From assembly GCF_021130785.1 (NCBI RefSeq), contig NC_060213.1, positions 130,524,001-130,588,000 of the forward strand: a stretch of DNA of 64,000 bases. Direction: 5' to 3'. This document shows, one piece after another, positions 1-11,410 of this stretch (positions within the stretch are counted from its first letter, which is position 1; each line of letters starts with the position of its first letter). The notes beneath the pieces are model-generated. The model was not told the origin of the DNA, ran no database searches, and saw only the letters and a program-made list of their open reading frames with translations. The translations under genes and the position numbers were made by a program. The stretch is from Homalodisca vitripennis. Its lineage: Eukaryota > Arthropoda > Insecta > Hemiptera > Cicadellidae.

Positions 1-1431
1 CAATATCAGCAGTTTGTAACAGTGTTGCTTGAAAACAAAACACATGTGACTTGTTATAATCTATAAATATGAAACCAACCTTGATAGACCAATAAAGCAA
101 CCTTAGTTTTACACAAGACACAGGTAGTAACTCAGAGGGTGGTAAAGCTGTAAAAGGTGAAACAGGAAATAAATGTATTTTTAATCTTGATTGTTATCGT
201 GTTTACGTATATGCCAATCTAGTCTAAGCATAAAATTTATTTACTTAAGAGTGAAGACTTTTGAATAATCCGTCCATAAAGTGTACTTATGGTTTATAGT
301 AAATTTTCTTAAAAATAATAAAAACATAGTTAAATAAAGTCTTGTAGTTATAAAAACTATATAATTCTTTTTATCCATTATGCAAGGTTTGATATAATCA
401 AAGTCGCCTTTGAATATTTTCATATAAGCATTTAGCATGAAAGAATATATTTAAAGTGATATATTTCATATAATGTATGTACTCTAATTGATTATTCAAT
501 ATCATAATGCATGTTATTTATTTTTAAAATAAATCTATTTCTTGAAGCAAATATTATTGGATTTTATATTTAAATTGCTACAAAATTTGATGATTAGTTT
601 TTTTATTAACTGATGATTTAATTAAAAACAGCAGTTCTTATGTTATTTAAACATTATAATGCATGCCATTTTGAAATAAAGATTTTTTGCTTAATATCGA
701 TCACACAAATACATGTGAGAAAAGATTCTAGTTTGTAGCATAAGTAGTAGTAAGTATTATTCTTATTTAAAAACACTCATACATACAGATGAAAAGTAAG
801 TGTTTTGTTGACATAGCTTATAGGAATTTTTTTCTGTATTTTTGCACGATTCATTATATCTAAGATTCTTGCAGGTTTTTTTATGAACTTACCCCTGTGT
901 TTTCAATTGTTTTCGTGATATACAGTAAAACCCGTCATATCCGGACTGATGTGTCGACAAGGTAGATCTGATATCTTTAAAGCTGGATGCGAAATTGTAA
1001 TACGAAGAACAAGTTATTGCTTTTTCTTTTTGAAAGCACTCATAGTTATGAAACCTTTAATACTGTGCTGGAACTGTTAACTGTGAAATTTTGTAAATTT
1101 ATGATACACAAAATGGTTTTTTTTATTTGAAACATTCTAAGTAAACTTAATGCCGGATTTTTTTAAATTTTGTCGTTGCATAAATAGTTCAAAAGGGTGT
1201 AAAATACAAATCTACTATAGAAAATTGTAATCATCCAGTGATGCACATTAATTAAAATTCAAATCTTAAATATTTTCAAAAGTAAAATTTAACATGTCCT
1301 AATGTACATTCAAAAGTTGACTCAATGGCACTGATATTACAGTTTTGTGAAGATCATTGTTTCTAAAAATAGCGTAAGCTCTATTATTAGCTTTATTATA
1401 GCTTTTTTATTTGGCTTTGTTTTCATCGTAA
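1..1431. other. AT-rich non-coding DNA, no gene seen
   Basis: No conserved coding pattern is visible. Around 922-960 a short stretch (CAGTAAAACCCGTCATATCCG) resembles the terminal repeat of a pogo/Tigger-type transposon, but no partner end is convincing. The stretch may be intronic to a + strand gene that ends near 1544. Confidence 0.4.
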
Positions 1432-1544
1432 AGGAAAACCAAGTCCCCATCACTCTGTCATCCTATATCAAGCCCCTTCCTCACCCCCCCACCCAGCAGG
1501 TGGAATTGCAGAAGGTGATCGTGATATCGCAGGGCTGGAAATGA
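1432..1544 (+). CDS. candidate terminal exon of an unidentified gene
   Basis: A short stretch of noticeably higher GC, with balanced codons and a TGA stop at 1542-1544, follows a T-rich tract ending in AAG, which would serve as a splice acceptor. The peptide begins ENQVPITLSSYIKPLP and ends QKVIVISQGWK; it is proline- and valine-rich and hydrophilic. The open frame also extends upstream to 1347, but there it is AT-rich and reads like intron. If real, this is the last coding exon of a + strand gene whose other exons lie left of the window. I do not recognise the family. The alternative is a chance ORF. Confidence 0.3.
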
Positions 1545-2344
1545 CAGGTTTTAGTGTATAATTCTCGTTATTGCATGCTCTTATAAATGCTGTGTAGAGG
1601 AAGAGGGAGTTTTATTATTCCCATATAGGAACGACTGTAAATCTTATAGGAACAAAATGCAAACATGTCTGAAAATATAACAATATTTTTAAACCTAATT
1701 AATTATTTGAAACATTAAAGATAGTAAATATTTTTCTAATTAAGCGTAATAGAAGTTTTATTTTTGGAAGTTCAAAACATTTTAAAACTATGCAGTATAT
1801 GTGGATCATAACCTCGTCTAAATCTAAAAGTAATATTTTTATGAAACAATGAAAATAAAAACATTGTGTTAAGAGAATCTTTACTCAAATCGAAAAGAAT
1901 AATGACATAGGGGTTTTATGTTATAACTGCCCCAAGTATATCCATGCTAAACATTTCTAATTTTAATCACTGTTTAAAATTATTTATTTTATGTTTTTTA
2001 TGTCAATTATGAAATATAACATTAGGAATAAATGTTATGCACTGGGTTTTAAATGTATTCTTGCTTGGCTAGGATCCAAGAATAGATTACTACAAAAACA
2101 AAATTTCAGTAAGTTAACTGTACATACAATATACATAAATATATATATTTTAATTGTTAAAATGCTTAAAACTTGTAGTTATATGTACATTGTTCTATAA
2201 TTATACTATTCTTAATTTTGTTAATTATTTTATAATTCTACTTCATGTAGCTCTGTACATTATTCCACAAATATGTAAATATTTATTATAATAAGAAATA
2301 ATTAAATAAGTTTTTTTTATTTGTGGTCTTTATTATCCTTTGTG
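1545..2344. other. AT-rich non-coding DNA
   Basis: Nothing recognisable. If the 1432-1544 exon is real, this would include its 3' untranslated region; AATAAA-like hexamers are frequent here only because the DNA is so AT-rich. Confidence 0.4.
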
Positions 2345-2760
2345 TAAAAAAACTAGTCACCTGTTGCAAATGTTAAGTTTAGCTCAATTTCAGCTTTCGA
2401 TTGTTTTAAGTATATATCACTCTCCATCAGGTAACCCAAATACTTTTCTTGACTCTTTTGACAAATTGCTGCGGTTTTTGACAAAATAGTCAAATTATAC
2501 ATCTGTGATTGGAGGGGACTTTAATTATAACTTTGATGTAACTAAAGGTAGTAGATTCTAGAAATCTGATACTGTCACAGACTTTACTTTAGAATTTGGA
2601 GTCCACGGCTGTCTTAGGAGATCCAAAACTTTAGGTAACAAAGATATGCAAACTCTTTGCATTGTTTTGACATCAGAGATGCCTAGACTACAAAAGAGAT
2701 CTGTCTGGTTTACCCAGCAGCATTCCAGTGTAAGGTAGATGAAGAGGTGTTATCAGTTGT
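2345..2760 (+). pseudogene. non-LTR retrotransposon endonuclease (APE-like) fragment
   Basis: The frame reads QLSIVLSIYHSPSGNPNTF, then FLDSFDKLLRFL, a stop, and then TSVIGGDFNYNFDVTKGS. The YHSPSGN and GGDFN blocks are the conserved YRPP/GDFN regions of the apurinic-like endonuclease of non-LTR retrotransposons. At least two stops interrupt it and no reverse transcriptase follows, so it is a dead fragment. A second diverged copy of the following segment lies at about 11180-11410; both share a stretch reading CTGCACTAAGAGGAAG. Known of the family: this enzyme nicks target DNA for target-primed reverse transcription. Confidence 0.7.
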
Positions 2761-2912
2761 CTCATGAGGTGCACAATTGAGTGCACTACAATGTTTTAGA
2801 CCTGATCTCTTCAAACAGATTCCAGGAGTTAAGTCTGTTACCGTGTCAGGTTCCAGATGCTGCACTAAGAGGAAGGGGAAAGGAGCTTAACTCAACATTC
2901 CCATCGAATCAA

Positions 2913-2975
2913 CCCTTCCCACCATAGCAAAATTATATTTCTTTATATTCCAGTAGTTTCGACAAAACTGACTAG
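2913..2975 (-). mobile_element. end fragment of a piggyBac-type MITE
   Basis: About 60 bp starting CCCTTCCCACCATAGC are the reverse complement, with some divergence, of the right end of the 660-bp element at 10498-11157. Only one end is present, so it is a truncated copy. It directly follows the endonuclease-fragment repeat. Confidence 0.6.
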
Positions 2976-4100
2976 CAAGCTATGTCTACCCTCGGTTATC
3001 TCAGAAGGTTCCAACAACAACAAAAAATTCAATGAGTATGTTTATATTTTGGGTTTTCAAAGCACATTTTTAGAACGTTGTCGCATAAAAACTGAACAAG
3101 AACTGAAACTCTACAAAATAGATCACCAAAAATAACCAACAAATGGATACCATAAACATAAAATTTGCCATCAGCACCTGTGCAAAATATTTGTAAATCT
3201 ACAACGGAATAAAATTTTAAGAAGGGAAAGAGGATCATCTTAAATTTATACCGCTTGGTTGCCCATTTTGTGTAATTAGCTGATGTGTGATTTCAACATT
3301 TGTTAAATTAATTGGGTTTGTTCTAGGTTCAATTACTTTAAGGTAAGAAGCAATTTTTCAAATTACTTTGGTTACGGTAGATCACATGAGCGAATAACGG
3401 TCTTTCAGAATTTTTATGATTAACATCAAACAAATGGAAGCAACTGTTTTGCCGGTGTAATGTTAGGAACGAAATTTAAAGGTTAATTGATAGATTAGAT
3501 ATTTTTGTGGTAAAATGTTACCTCTAACCCTAGTAGTGGTAGTCATTTTCCTTTTAAGTGACAGCCTATTTTAGGAAGTCACATAAGTGGTTTCTTAATC
3601 ATAAAACAATACTGTGGCAATTATGATGTGTTATAAAAAAAGGTTTTCTGTGTTATGAAAAAAGATTTTCTGGAAATTTGCCATCATTTAGTGTGTTTTG
3701 TGTGTTACTGATTTTATGTATCACTAAATGATGTCAGATGTCCAGAATAATCTTGTTTCCTTCATAATCATTAATCATATCATCTGCATGTAGTTAAGTA
3801 TAACAAATTTAATATGTGAGTTTTTTTAGAAACAAGATCATACGAATACTGCAACTTGGTTTATATTACATGTTACATTGCAGTTGTTTTTTTACTGACC
3901 TTCGTAGTTTGAATTCTGTCTATTTATATTTATAGCTACACAACTACAGGCCTTGATAAGTGAGTTCAGTTATCCAAAGTGGACACTCCTATTACTGTTA
4001 TCTAAGTAGCACAGGTCCGGTTAGTTTTAACTTTATCACTGCATGTTAAATAAATGTTGGAAAGGCACTACAAAGTTCAAATAACACACCCCAGTTAGAC
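2976..4100. other. non-coding DNA, nothing identified
   Basis: No gene or clear repeat is seen. A segment near 3528-3560 (CCCTAGTAGTGGTAGTCAT) weakly resembles 8632-8660 and may be the end of a further unclassified MITE. Confidence 0.35.
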
Positions 4101-4106
4101 TATGTA

Positions 4107-4306
4107 GGTCATCGTCATCGTCATCATCGTCAGACGTTTCCGTTCTCACGGGTCGTCGTACACAGCCTCCTCCACTTTAGTCTATCCTTCCAGGTCTCCT
4201 CTTCATCCACCTGTATTATCTGTAGTCCCCTTCTCTCTATGTCTTTCCACACTTGGTCCTCCCATCTTCCTCTCGGTCTTCCTCTTGGTCTTCTTCCACT
4301 ATGTAG
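4107..4306 (-). mobile_element. 5'-truncated RTE-like LINE 3' end
   Basis: The reverse strand encodes GRRPRGRPRGRWEDQVWKDI followed by a basic, tryptophan-containing tail ending TTTRENGNV and a stop. This is the typical extreme C-terminus of RTE-like reverse transcriptase ORFs. It is followed immediately by a short tandem tail of GATGAC/GATGAT units, the simple-repeat 3' end usual for RTE elements. Only about 200 bp remain, the expected product of 5' truncation. Confidence 0.7.
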
Positions 4307-4461
4307 GTAATCAAATAAATATCATTATCAAATAAGGATGTTTTTTTAATATGCCTTATATCAATTTGAAAATTTTCAATTATATTAACGATTTTTGATA
4401 AAAACTAGTGCTAATATCGAAATAAAAAATTACCGTTTGAATTGGTTTAAACATTACTTAA

Positions 4462-5167
4462 CCCTTTGAGTGCGGTACGAACTTCCGATATTCGAACATA
4501 TGAAGTTTCTTCTTGTAGTTTTACTTTTGAACTAAATTATTTGTATTTACTGTATCAACTATATTTTTTTAAATATGGGTTTCCACTGAAATTTGTGATT
4601 GTAAAAAAACTACAAATTATCAACTTATAAAGTGTATAAAGGCTAAACATACCTAAAAATTATATTTTTATTGGAGAATCAATACAAATTCATTATTATT
4701 TACAGTTTTATTTGTAATGTTAAATGATATAAAACATTTTGTAAGTGGAATTTTGGTAAAGAATGTTCTTTCCTATTCAAAAAAGGAAACACATTTTTCC
4801 TTTATGCTAAGTACTGGTTTAATTTTTACATTTGTTAAAACATATTGTATATTATATTTTAATTATACAATATAATATAATATAATTATTGGGGAGAGTC
4901 CAATAATATAATTATATTAAAGGAGAGTTTGTTTAAATTAATATATAATTTCCAATAAGAAAAGAGCTTTAAGAATGTATATTGTATATATTTTACTGTT
5001 ACAATATTTATTTATGTACAATTAAAAAAAATTTAATTAATTTTTTACTGAAAAATTAAAAAGTTACAGGCAAAAATGTAAAATAGTACACAGCAACCTA
5101 AAAGGGGCCAGTATTGTTCCGAATCCCTCAAGACATAAAGAAAGATTTTGGTCTCATACCCAAAGGG
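4462..5167. mobile_element. 706-bp piggyBac-type MITE
   Basis: The left end CCCTTTGAGTGCGG is preceded by TTAA (4458-4461). The right end is ACCCAAAGGG followed by TTGA (5168-5171), one base from the TTAA duplication expected for piggyBac-type elements. It has no coding capacity. The left end is nearly the same as that of the element at 10498. An inner segment (4922-4978) is also found at 39100-39157. Confidence 0.6.
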
Positions 5168-5171
5168 TTGA

Positions 5172-6560
5172 ATGAAATTGATGAAACCTTTTGTTTCTAA
5201 CACTCGATTGAAACAAACCTGTCAATCTTTCCTCACCATCTTGCATGGAACTCTTTCTGGAGATTTCTAGTTTCTTGCCTTACAGAATTAAATAATGAAT
5301 CTTTCTTTTAGCCAGTACTTTTGTCGCTATTTATTTTGACTTTGGTTGTGAGGTTTTATCAGTTCATTGATCTGAAGATGTTATTAAACTAAACACGTGT
5401 CAGAGAAATGGCATAAACTGCTCCCCATTCCTTATCATATTTTTGTACGCAATTTATTTTTGCATTTTACTATAACCGATTAAATCAAAGATTTGTCAAT
5501 AACCTTTCCTTTCTCTTGCCAATAGATTTGGCCAATAGAGAAACAATTGGTTTAATCAAAAACAATTGTTTCAATTGCTTTGTTGATTCAAATCACTGTA
5601 ACAAACGGTTTCTGATTCTTCCTTGTAAATAGTGTTACAAGTCTATGATATTTGTGTCTCGGCAGCAATACAATATAGCTTAATAAGCTTTTATTAACTA
5701 TTTGCTATTCATTATTATCAATCAACTTTGTTAAATCAAAAGAGCAAATTTGACTGATGACCTCGTTGAGTTTCATCTTCACGAGATTGTGTTTTTGCAA
5801 GTCCTTCTAAAAAGTTATCAGTGGATTGTTCAGTTGTCTTTGTCAAACAACGATTGGAAAGCTATCTCAGTGGACTTTGTTCCCCTCCTGTCCACACTGA
5901 TATAATTCTTTCACTCGAGATTTGTGCATGAAGACAGCAGAGATGAATCTTACTCCTGAACAAGGTGGGCTCAATTTCTACAAAATATTAATTTTTTAAT
6001 GTACTGTGTATTGGCAATTCAACAATATACATAAATTTATAAGTGCGTTTATTTTGTAATATTTTTGTATCTTTGATCTCATTGAAATCTTAAGTTTCTA
6101 CCGTTCTAACAAAAATAATGATGTAGACCTAGAGATAAAAAGAATGTTTCAAAGATAACTTTTTTTAAAGATATCAACCAATAAAGTTTAAGTAATAAGC
6201 TTTGTATTTTATGGTTTATATAGTTTATTATTCCAACTTACAGTAACACATTTACATGGGATAACATGTAAATAATCTGTGTAAAATTTAAGACAGCACT
6301 AGAATTTATATCTAGGATAGATTAATATCCCCACTTCCTACCGTTTTTGATCTCTACTATTTCCACCTTTGCCCAACCTTCCCAGCTAGATTGTAGAGTT
6401 ATCAGAGTGTGTGACCTTGATGTACTAACATTTCAAAACACTTACTCTGTACAAAGCGAGTTGGGTCGATGTGCCTATCAGTGAAATGAAGGCACTCAAC
6501 AGGAAAATGATAAATTAATTAGAAATAGAATAGCAATGCTATCAACTCCAAAAAATTAAC
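5172..6560. other. non-coding DNA, nothing identified
   Basis: No coding pattern or classifiable repeat is recognised. Confidence 0.4.
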
Positions 6561-6564
6561 CGAA

Positions 6565-6988
6565 GTAGGAGAAAAGATTATAATAATTTTGAAAATTGGT
6601 ACATTTGTTCCTTAAAAGGTCCTGATAAACATACTAACAGTTCCCGGTGGTGGGGGGGAGGGAGGTTGAATGCAAAGGTAAAGTTTTGCAGTTTTCACAA
6701 ATATCTAAAAAATTATTAAATTGAGCACAAAAACCATTCATTATTAAATGAGAGAGAATAAAATTGTGTATCCTGTGTATATTTATTTGTCATAGATTCA
6801 ACACTGCTCATGGTATATGTGGAGGAAACAGCAGTAAAGTCATAAATTCCTTAAATATAATTATTAAAGTCTCCTCCCCCCTTAGCTTCTAATAATTAAT
6901 AAAGATCCCACCACAGGAACTTTTAGTATGTTTATCAGAATGCTTTATACAAATATACAAGTTTTCAAAACTTACAATTTTTCTCCTA
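6565..6988. repeat. foldback repeat with long inverted arms
   Basis: Arms at about 6565-6650 and 6905-6988 are imperfect inverted copies: TGATAAACATACTAACAGTTCC on the left matches the complement of the right arm (TGATAAACATACTAAAAGTTCC), and both arms also share TAGGAGAAAA outside and GGTGGTGGG inside. The roughly 250-bp spacer is AT-rich and non-coding. This fits a foldback transposon or MITE; no clear target duplication was found. Confidence 0.6.
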
Positions 6989-7490
6989 ATTACTATTTTA
7001 ATGGCTCGTTTGACTAATAAAAAAAGTTCAAAACAAGTTTGGTATTATTGATTTTAATGAATGAAATAAATTATCTTAGAATTCATTTTCTGTTTTAGGC
7101 GAGTAAACCACTAAGATGTTTTCAAACAAAATATAAGTAATTTACTGTCCTATTGGTCATCTTAAATCATCACCATCTTATTTTATAAATAGTATCACTA
7201 TTGTTTAGTGATTTTTCTTTAAAATGAACTGTAATCAAGTCTACTTGACTGTGGCAGACGTCTTACAGCAAAGAATCAGATTGTGTTTCAAGGTCACTCA
7301 GTATAGAGCCGCAGTGAAGGTGTCAAATTCCGAAACATGTACGCACATACTGTACACCTGAGCCACAGTCTCTGACTAAACTATTTGTCCAATTTTGATA
7401 ATAGTCTCTTGGAAACTCCGGTGGCTTTCATCAGATTCACGCTCTAAAGAAATCTCAAATGATCCACATTATGGATTTGTTGTCTCATTG

Positions 7491-7640
7491 CTTTTTTTTT
7501 TTTTTTTTTTTTTTCCCTGGGGCGGCCTACTGCCATGCACTTAAGCCTCAAGGGCCTTTTGCGCACCCCGGAAACACCATGAGGACTACCAGTCTACAAC
7601 TTCAGCAGTTCAACAAACCGCCGAAAACAACAATATTCTT
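7491..7640 (-). mobile_element. 3' end and poly(A) tail of RNase H-bearing LINE
   Basis: Read on the - strand, 7640-7515 matches the last part of the LINE at 59785-60735, including GGGGTGCGCAAAAGGCCCTT and GCAGTAGGCCGCCCCA. It then runs into a poly(A) tract, seen as a run of T at about 7491-7514. This is a heavily 5'-truncated insertion with a preserved tail. Confidence 0.75.
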
Positions 7641-7644
7641 CTGA

Positions 7645-9300
7645 GTTTTGTTAATCATGGTTATGCTTTGGTGCCCATTCATCACTTCTCTGTACTTAGA
7701 GTTTGTGACAGAAAGATTACAGTTCATGTGTCTGAAACCTAACACTTACTTAACACGTTTGCAGCAACAGAGAATTTCCAGACTTTTTATTTGCCATCAT
7801 ATTTTTCAATAATAATGCTCAAACACCATAATGCTTCTTTTTGTGTAAACTATTTAAATGTCAAAAAGAAAAAATGCAAGTTTTGAAATTTTGCAAAAAC
7901 AATAATTTACACGTTCACAACTACTTATATCCCATTAGGTACACACGATGTTTTACAACTGCCGTTGTGTATCCAGTCGGTAAATGTACCGGGCTTTGTA
8001 AAGTGTGTTGTACGCTGATGGGATTCACGTTGCTATGCATTTCCTTGTTGTGTTTTTATTACTGGCCTGTCTTGGAGGTTTGTTAAATTTAATCGCGCAC
8101 TTAAATAAATACCTCAGACTATCGTGTAACCTGTTGAGCGCACGATTGCTTAATTTTTGCAAAATTGCGAAGCCAACATACTTTTCTTATTATACTTAAA
8201 TGTTTAACATAAAACAATTACGGTTTTTCCATTATTATTGAAAAATTCAACGTAAAATAAAAAATTCCAGAATTAAGCTGTTGTAAACGTGGTAATGATT
8301 TTTAATGTTTATGTGTATATCCTAAGGAGTACACAATAAGTCTTGATTGTGTTTATTATGGATGAATCTTATACATCCATCAGGATACATAATTGTTGTA
8401 TACAAATGAAGCTACTAATTTGAGCTATATTCGAGTTTTATGTTATGAACACAAAAATAATAGTTTCTTGCAATCTAAAATAGTGGTCAAACTTATTTAA
8501 GACATGATTGTATTCAAATAACAATATTGTACACCTTACGGGGTACAATAATTCTGAGGAATTTCTATAAGGACGGACTGACATTTCATGAACCACAAAT
8601 GTAGGCAGATTTGTACAACCTCTCTAACCCTCGAACTGGCAGTCATTTTTTCCTCAGATGGTAGGTTTTGAGTGTATTGTACCTGTACTGTAAACATTTT
8701 GTCAAAAATACATTTTTACTATTAAACTATATGTGTAATACATTATTTTTTTCAGGAACATGTGGAGATAATTCTGGTATAAAATCATTGTGCATAAACC
8801 ATACAAAAAAGACTACACTATTTTTTTTTTTAAGTGGTGGGACTGCCTCTGGTAAAATGTGATAATATTATAAATATCTGAGATAGCCCATTTATTCTTC
8901 ATTTTATGTAGTCTCAAAAAATATAAAAATGGTATCCAGGTCTTTTGAAGAAAAATTATATATATTGTAAACTCATAAATAGTATTTGAAAGGCAAAATT
9001 TGTAACTATGGGTACGATTATTTTCAACAATAAATATAATTCTTACATTAAATGTTTCCAGAATATACGAAAAATTTAGACAATTATATGCACTGCAAAA
9101 CAATAAATTAATTAAGAACCTGTTTCTAATTTTTTGTAAAGTGCTGAGGTGTAACCTAAATTTGTTACTATGGGTACGATTACCTATTTTCAAAATGTTA
9201 CAAAAAATATTATTTTTACACTGAATACTTCCAAAATATACATAAATTTAGAATATTATGGCTTAAAACAAAATTATACCAAGCTATAAACCAATATAAT
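7645..9300. other. non-coding DNA with a diverged direct repeat
   Basis: No gene is seen. Two related segments begin TTTGTAACTATGGGTACGAT at about 8998 and TTTGTTACTATGGGTACGAT at about 9160. Each is followed by similar sequence for about 110 bp, so this is an old tandem duplication. Confidence 0.45.
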
Positions 9301-9308
9301 AAACCATA

Positions 9309-9347
9309 CCTATAATATATCACTAATAATTAGTGATATATTATAGG
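9309..9347. repeat. perfect 19-bp-arm palindrome
   Basis: The left arm CCTATAATATATCACTAAT and its exact reverse complement are separated by one base. A second perfect palindrome begins 14 bp further on. Confidence 0.8.
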
Positions 9348-9360
9348 TCTAACCATCTAA

Positions 9361-9397
9361 TCTAACCATCTTTAAAATTATTTTAAAGATGGTTAGA
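9361..9397. repeat. perfect 18-bp-arm palindrome
   Basis: The left arm TCTAACCATCTTTAAAAT and its exact reverse complement flank a single T. Confidence 0.8.
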
Positions 9398-9399
9398 TG

Positions 9400-10490
9400 A
9401 AGACGACCTTTCTGCCAACATTTATGACGTCACTGTGTCATCATTGTTGCAAAAACGGCAAAACAAATTTCACAATTGAAGTAAGCAATTATTTCTGTTT
9501 GAAATTGTATATAAATAGTGGTGGTTGATTTATGTACTGCATGAACTGTCAAAACAGGTGAATGTGACGTCGACATAATGTAGATTGCCATTTGTGAAAT
9601 GATTTAGATCAACATTATAATGACATGTACCCTGCGAGACACACGCATAACACACTTTAACAAAGCCCTATGTGTGTCCAGTGGAGTACCTGTGGTCATA
9701 AACCTGTTAACTTTAATTAATTGGTGCTTAAAAATAAATAAAAGGTGTTGACAACACTGATATCAGGCTTGACTGGGTGTTTCTTAATCAGGTTTTCAAC
9801 GCTTAATTCAATCACACAGCAAATGGATAAAATGGTATACTTGTAAAACGAGTAGGGTTAGAATATTAATAGTATTTTCGTTTGAGGGATAGAAAACGTG
9901 TGGTAGTATTATTATTCAATTAGGAATACACGATCTGAAACGAAGCCATGTCACAGTTCAAGAACAATTTCAACATGGTAATAATGGTGATTGTTGAGAC
10001 AGTTTGAGGTTATGGAGATAAACACAAAGTTCTGGAAATGGTACAAACATTATGATGAAATCTCTTCATTAGTAAACTGATTTAAGTTGTTTGGTGACTG
10101 TAACCTATTTGTAATTTTCATTTGTAACCCATCAGCCGTTGTTAGTAGTTAAATTACAACAATTGTATTTTAGGACAGCAGTAATAAATAGAAGCAACTA
10201 ATAAATATATAACAGTTAGTGATAACTAGACAAATATGACTGATATAACCAGCTGATTTATCAGTGGAATCACCTATATTATCAGAACATGCAGTACATT
10301 CAGTTATCATCAGACGCTGAGAGAACATTCTTCATCACTATACTTATTTAATGACACCAAAGTAGGTCAAATATTTTGTGGATTGATTGCATCATTATAT
10401 GTGGTACAATTCAGTAATTTTCCATAGAGTTGTAATATTTTATCAATACAACTAAAAGTAAATAAGTTTAATGCACAAATAAAATTTAAA
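9400..10490. other. non-coding DNA, nothing identified
   Basis: No coding pattern or known repeat family is recognised. Confidence 0.35.
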
Positions 10491-10497
10491 ATGTTAA

Positions 10498-11157
10498 CCC
10501 TTTGAGTGACTGCAACGATATATCATTGTGCAAGTATTAGTTGCAAAATTCGATACAATGATTATAGTTTTGTAATTTATTTACAGTTTCATTGATATTT
10601 TTAGATCTCTGTGTTTCCCTAAAGTAAATCTTTTTGATATAGTTTTCATATTATGTTGTTTCCTTACTGATGAACATTTTTGTAGTTCATAACCCTGTAG
10701 CATCATCAGATGCAAAAACAGTTTGTGTATTAATAAACCTTATAGGTATTATAAGGTTTATTAATACACAAATACATTAACCTTACATTTGTATTATAAT
10801 ACATTTTATATTCTTAATTTCTATAATAGTGTAGATAAATTTATGTTTTTTGGAAGAAATTCATTTTTTTATGTAATAATCTATAATATGTGACACTTTT
10901 AATTACTGTATATTGTTCAGTATACAATGTTTCCTTTATCCTTTTTTTAGTCAGAATTAAAGCTCAAAATAAAATAAAGAAAGCTATGTTTTGTAAATTG
11001 TGTATATTCACTTATATGTGCTACGATTTAATGTTGTCAAAATAATTAACTAAAACACCCAAATTGAGTAATAAATTACAACAATAGCATTAACAGTTTA
11101 GTTTTGTTGAAACTACTGGAATATAATAAAAATAAAAATTTGCTAAGATGGGAAGGG
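10498..11157. mobile_element. 660-bp piggyBac-type MITE
   Basis: It is bounded by exact TTAA duplications (10494-10497 and 11158-11161). The ends are CCCTTTGAGTGAC and GATGGGAAGGG. There is no transposase frame. A perfect palindrome with 23-bp arms (10722-10744 and 10750-10772, loop GGTAT) sits inside. The left end matches the MITE at 4462, and the right end matches the fragment at 2913. Confidence 0.7.
10722..10772. repeat. 23-bp-arm hairpin inside the MITE
   Basis: TTTGTGTATTAATAAACC and the following bases are repeated exactly in inverted orientation around a 5-base loop. It lies inside the TTAA-flanked element, so it is probably part of that family's secondary structure. Confidence 0.75.
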
Positions 11158-11179
11158 TTAATTCAATGTGAACGTTGAG

Positions 11180-11410
11180 TTTAACTCCATTTCATGTCCC
11201 TCTTAATGCAGTGTCTGAAATCACACTATTACAGACTTGACTTCTGCAATCTGGTCATATTCGTCTGAAGGTATTTAAAAGTGTTGGCAACAAAGAAGTT
11301 CAAACAAACTCTTTACATTGTTCACTCCACAGTCCAAGGACTAAGTCTGTGACAGGTATCACATTCCAGACGCTGCACTAAGAGGAAGATGAACTGGAGC
11401 TAATCTTAAC
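11180..11410 (+). pseudogene. decayed LINE endonuclease-region copy
   Basis: This is diverged sequence related to about 2590-2890: both contain a ...ACAGACTT..., GGCAACAAAG/GGTAACAAAG, AACTCTTT.CATTGTT and CTGCACTAAGAGGAAG series in the same order. By analogy it is the tail of an endonuclease domain from the same non-LTR family. No open frame remains. Confidence 0.5.

Noticed and set aside
3528..8660. Possible third MITE family with CCCT...GGTAGTCATTTT starts at 3528 and 8632
   Set aside because: Similarity is limited to about 25 bp and right ends could not be found.
8813..9193. 126-codon minus-strand ORF
   Set aside because: AT-rich, composed of F, I, N and K residues with an internal duplicated segment; it overlaps a non-coding direct repeat and shows no domain.
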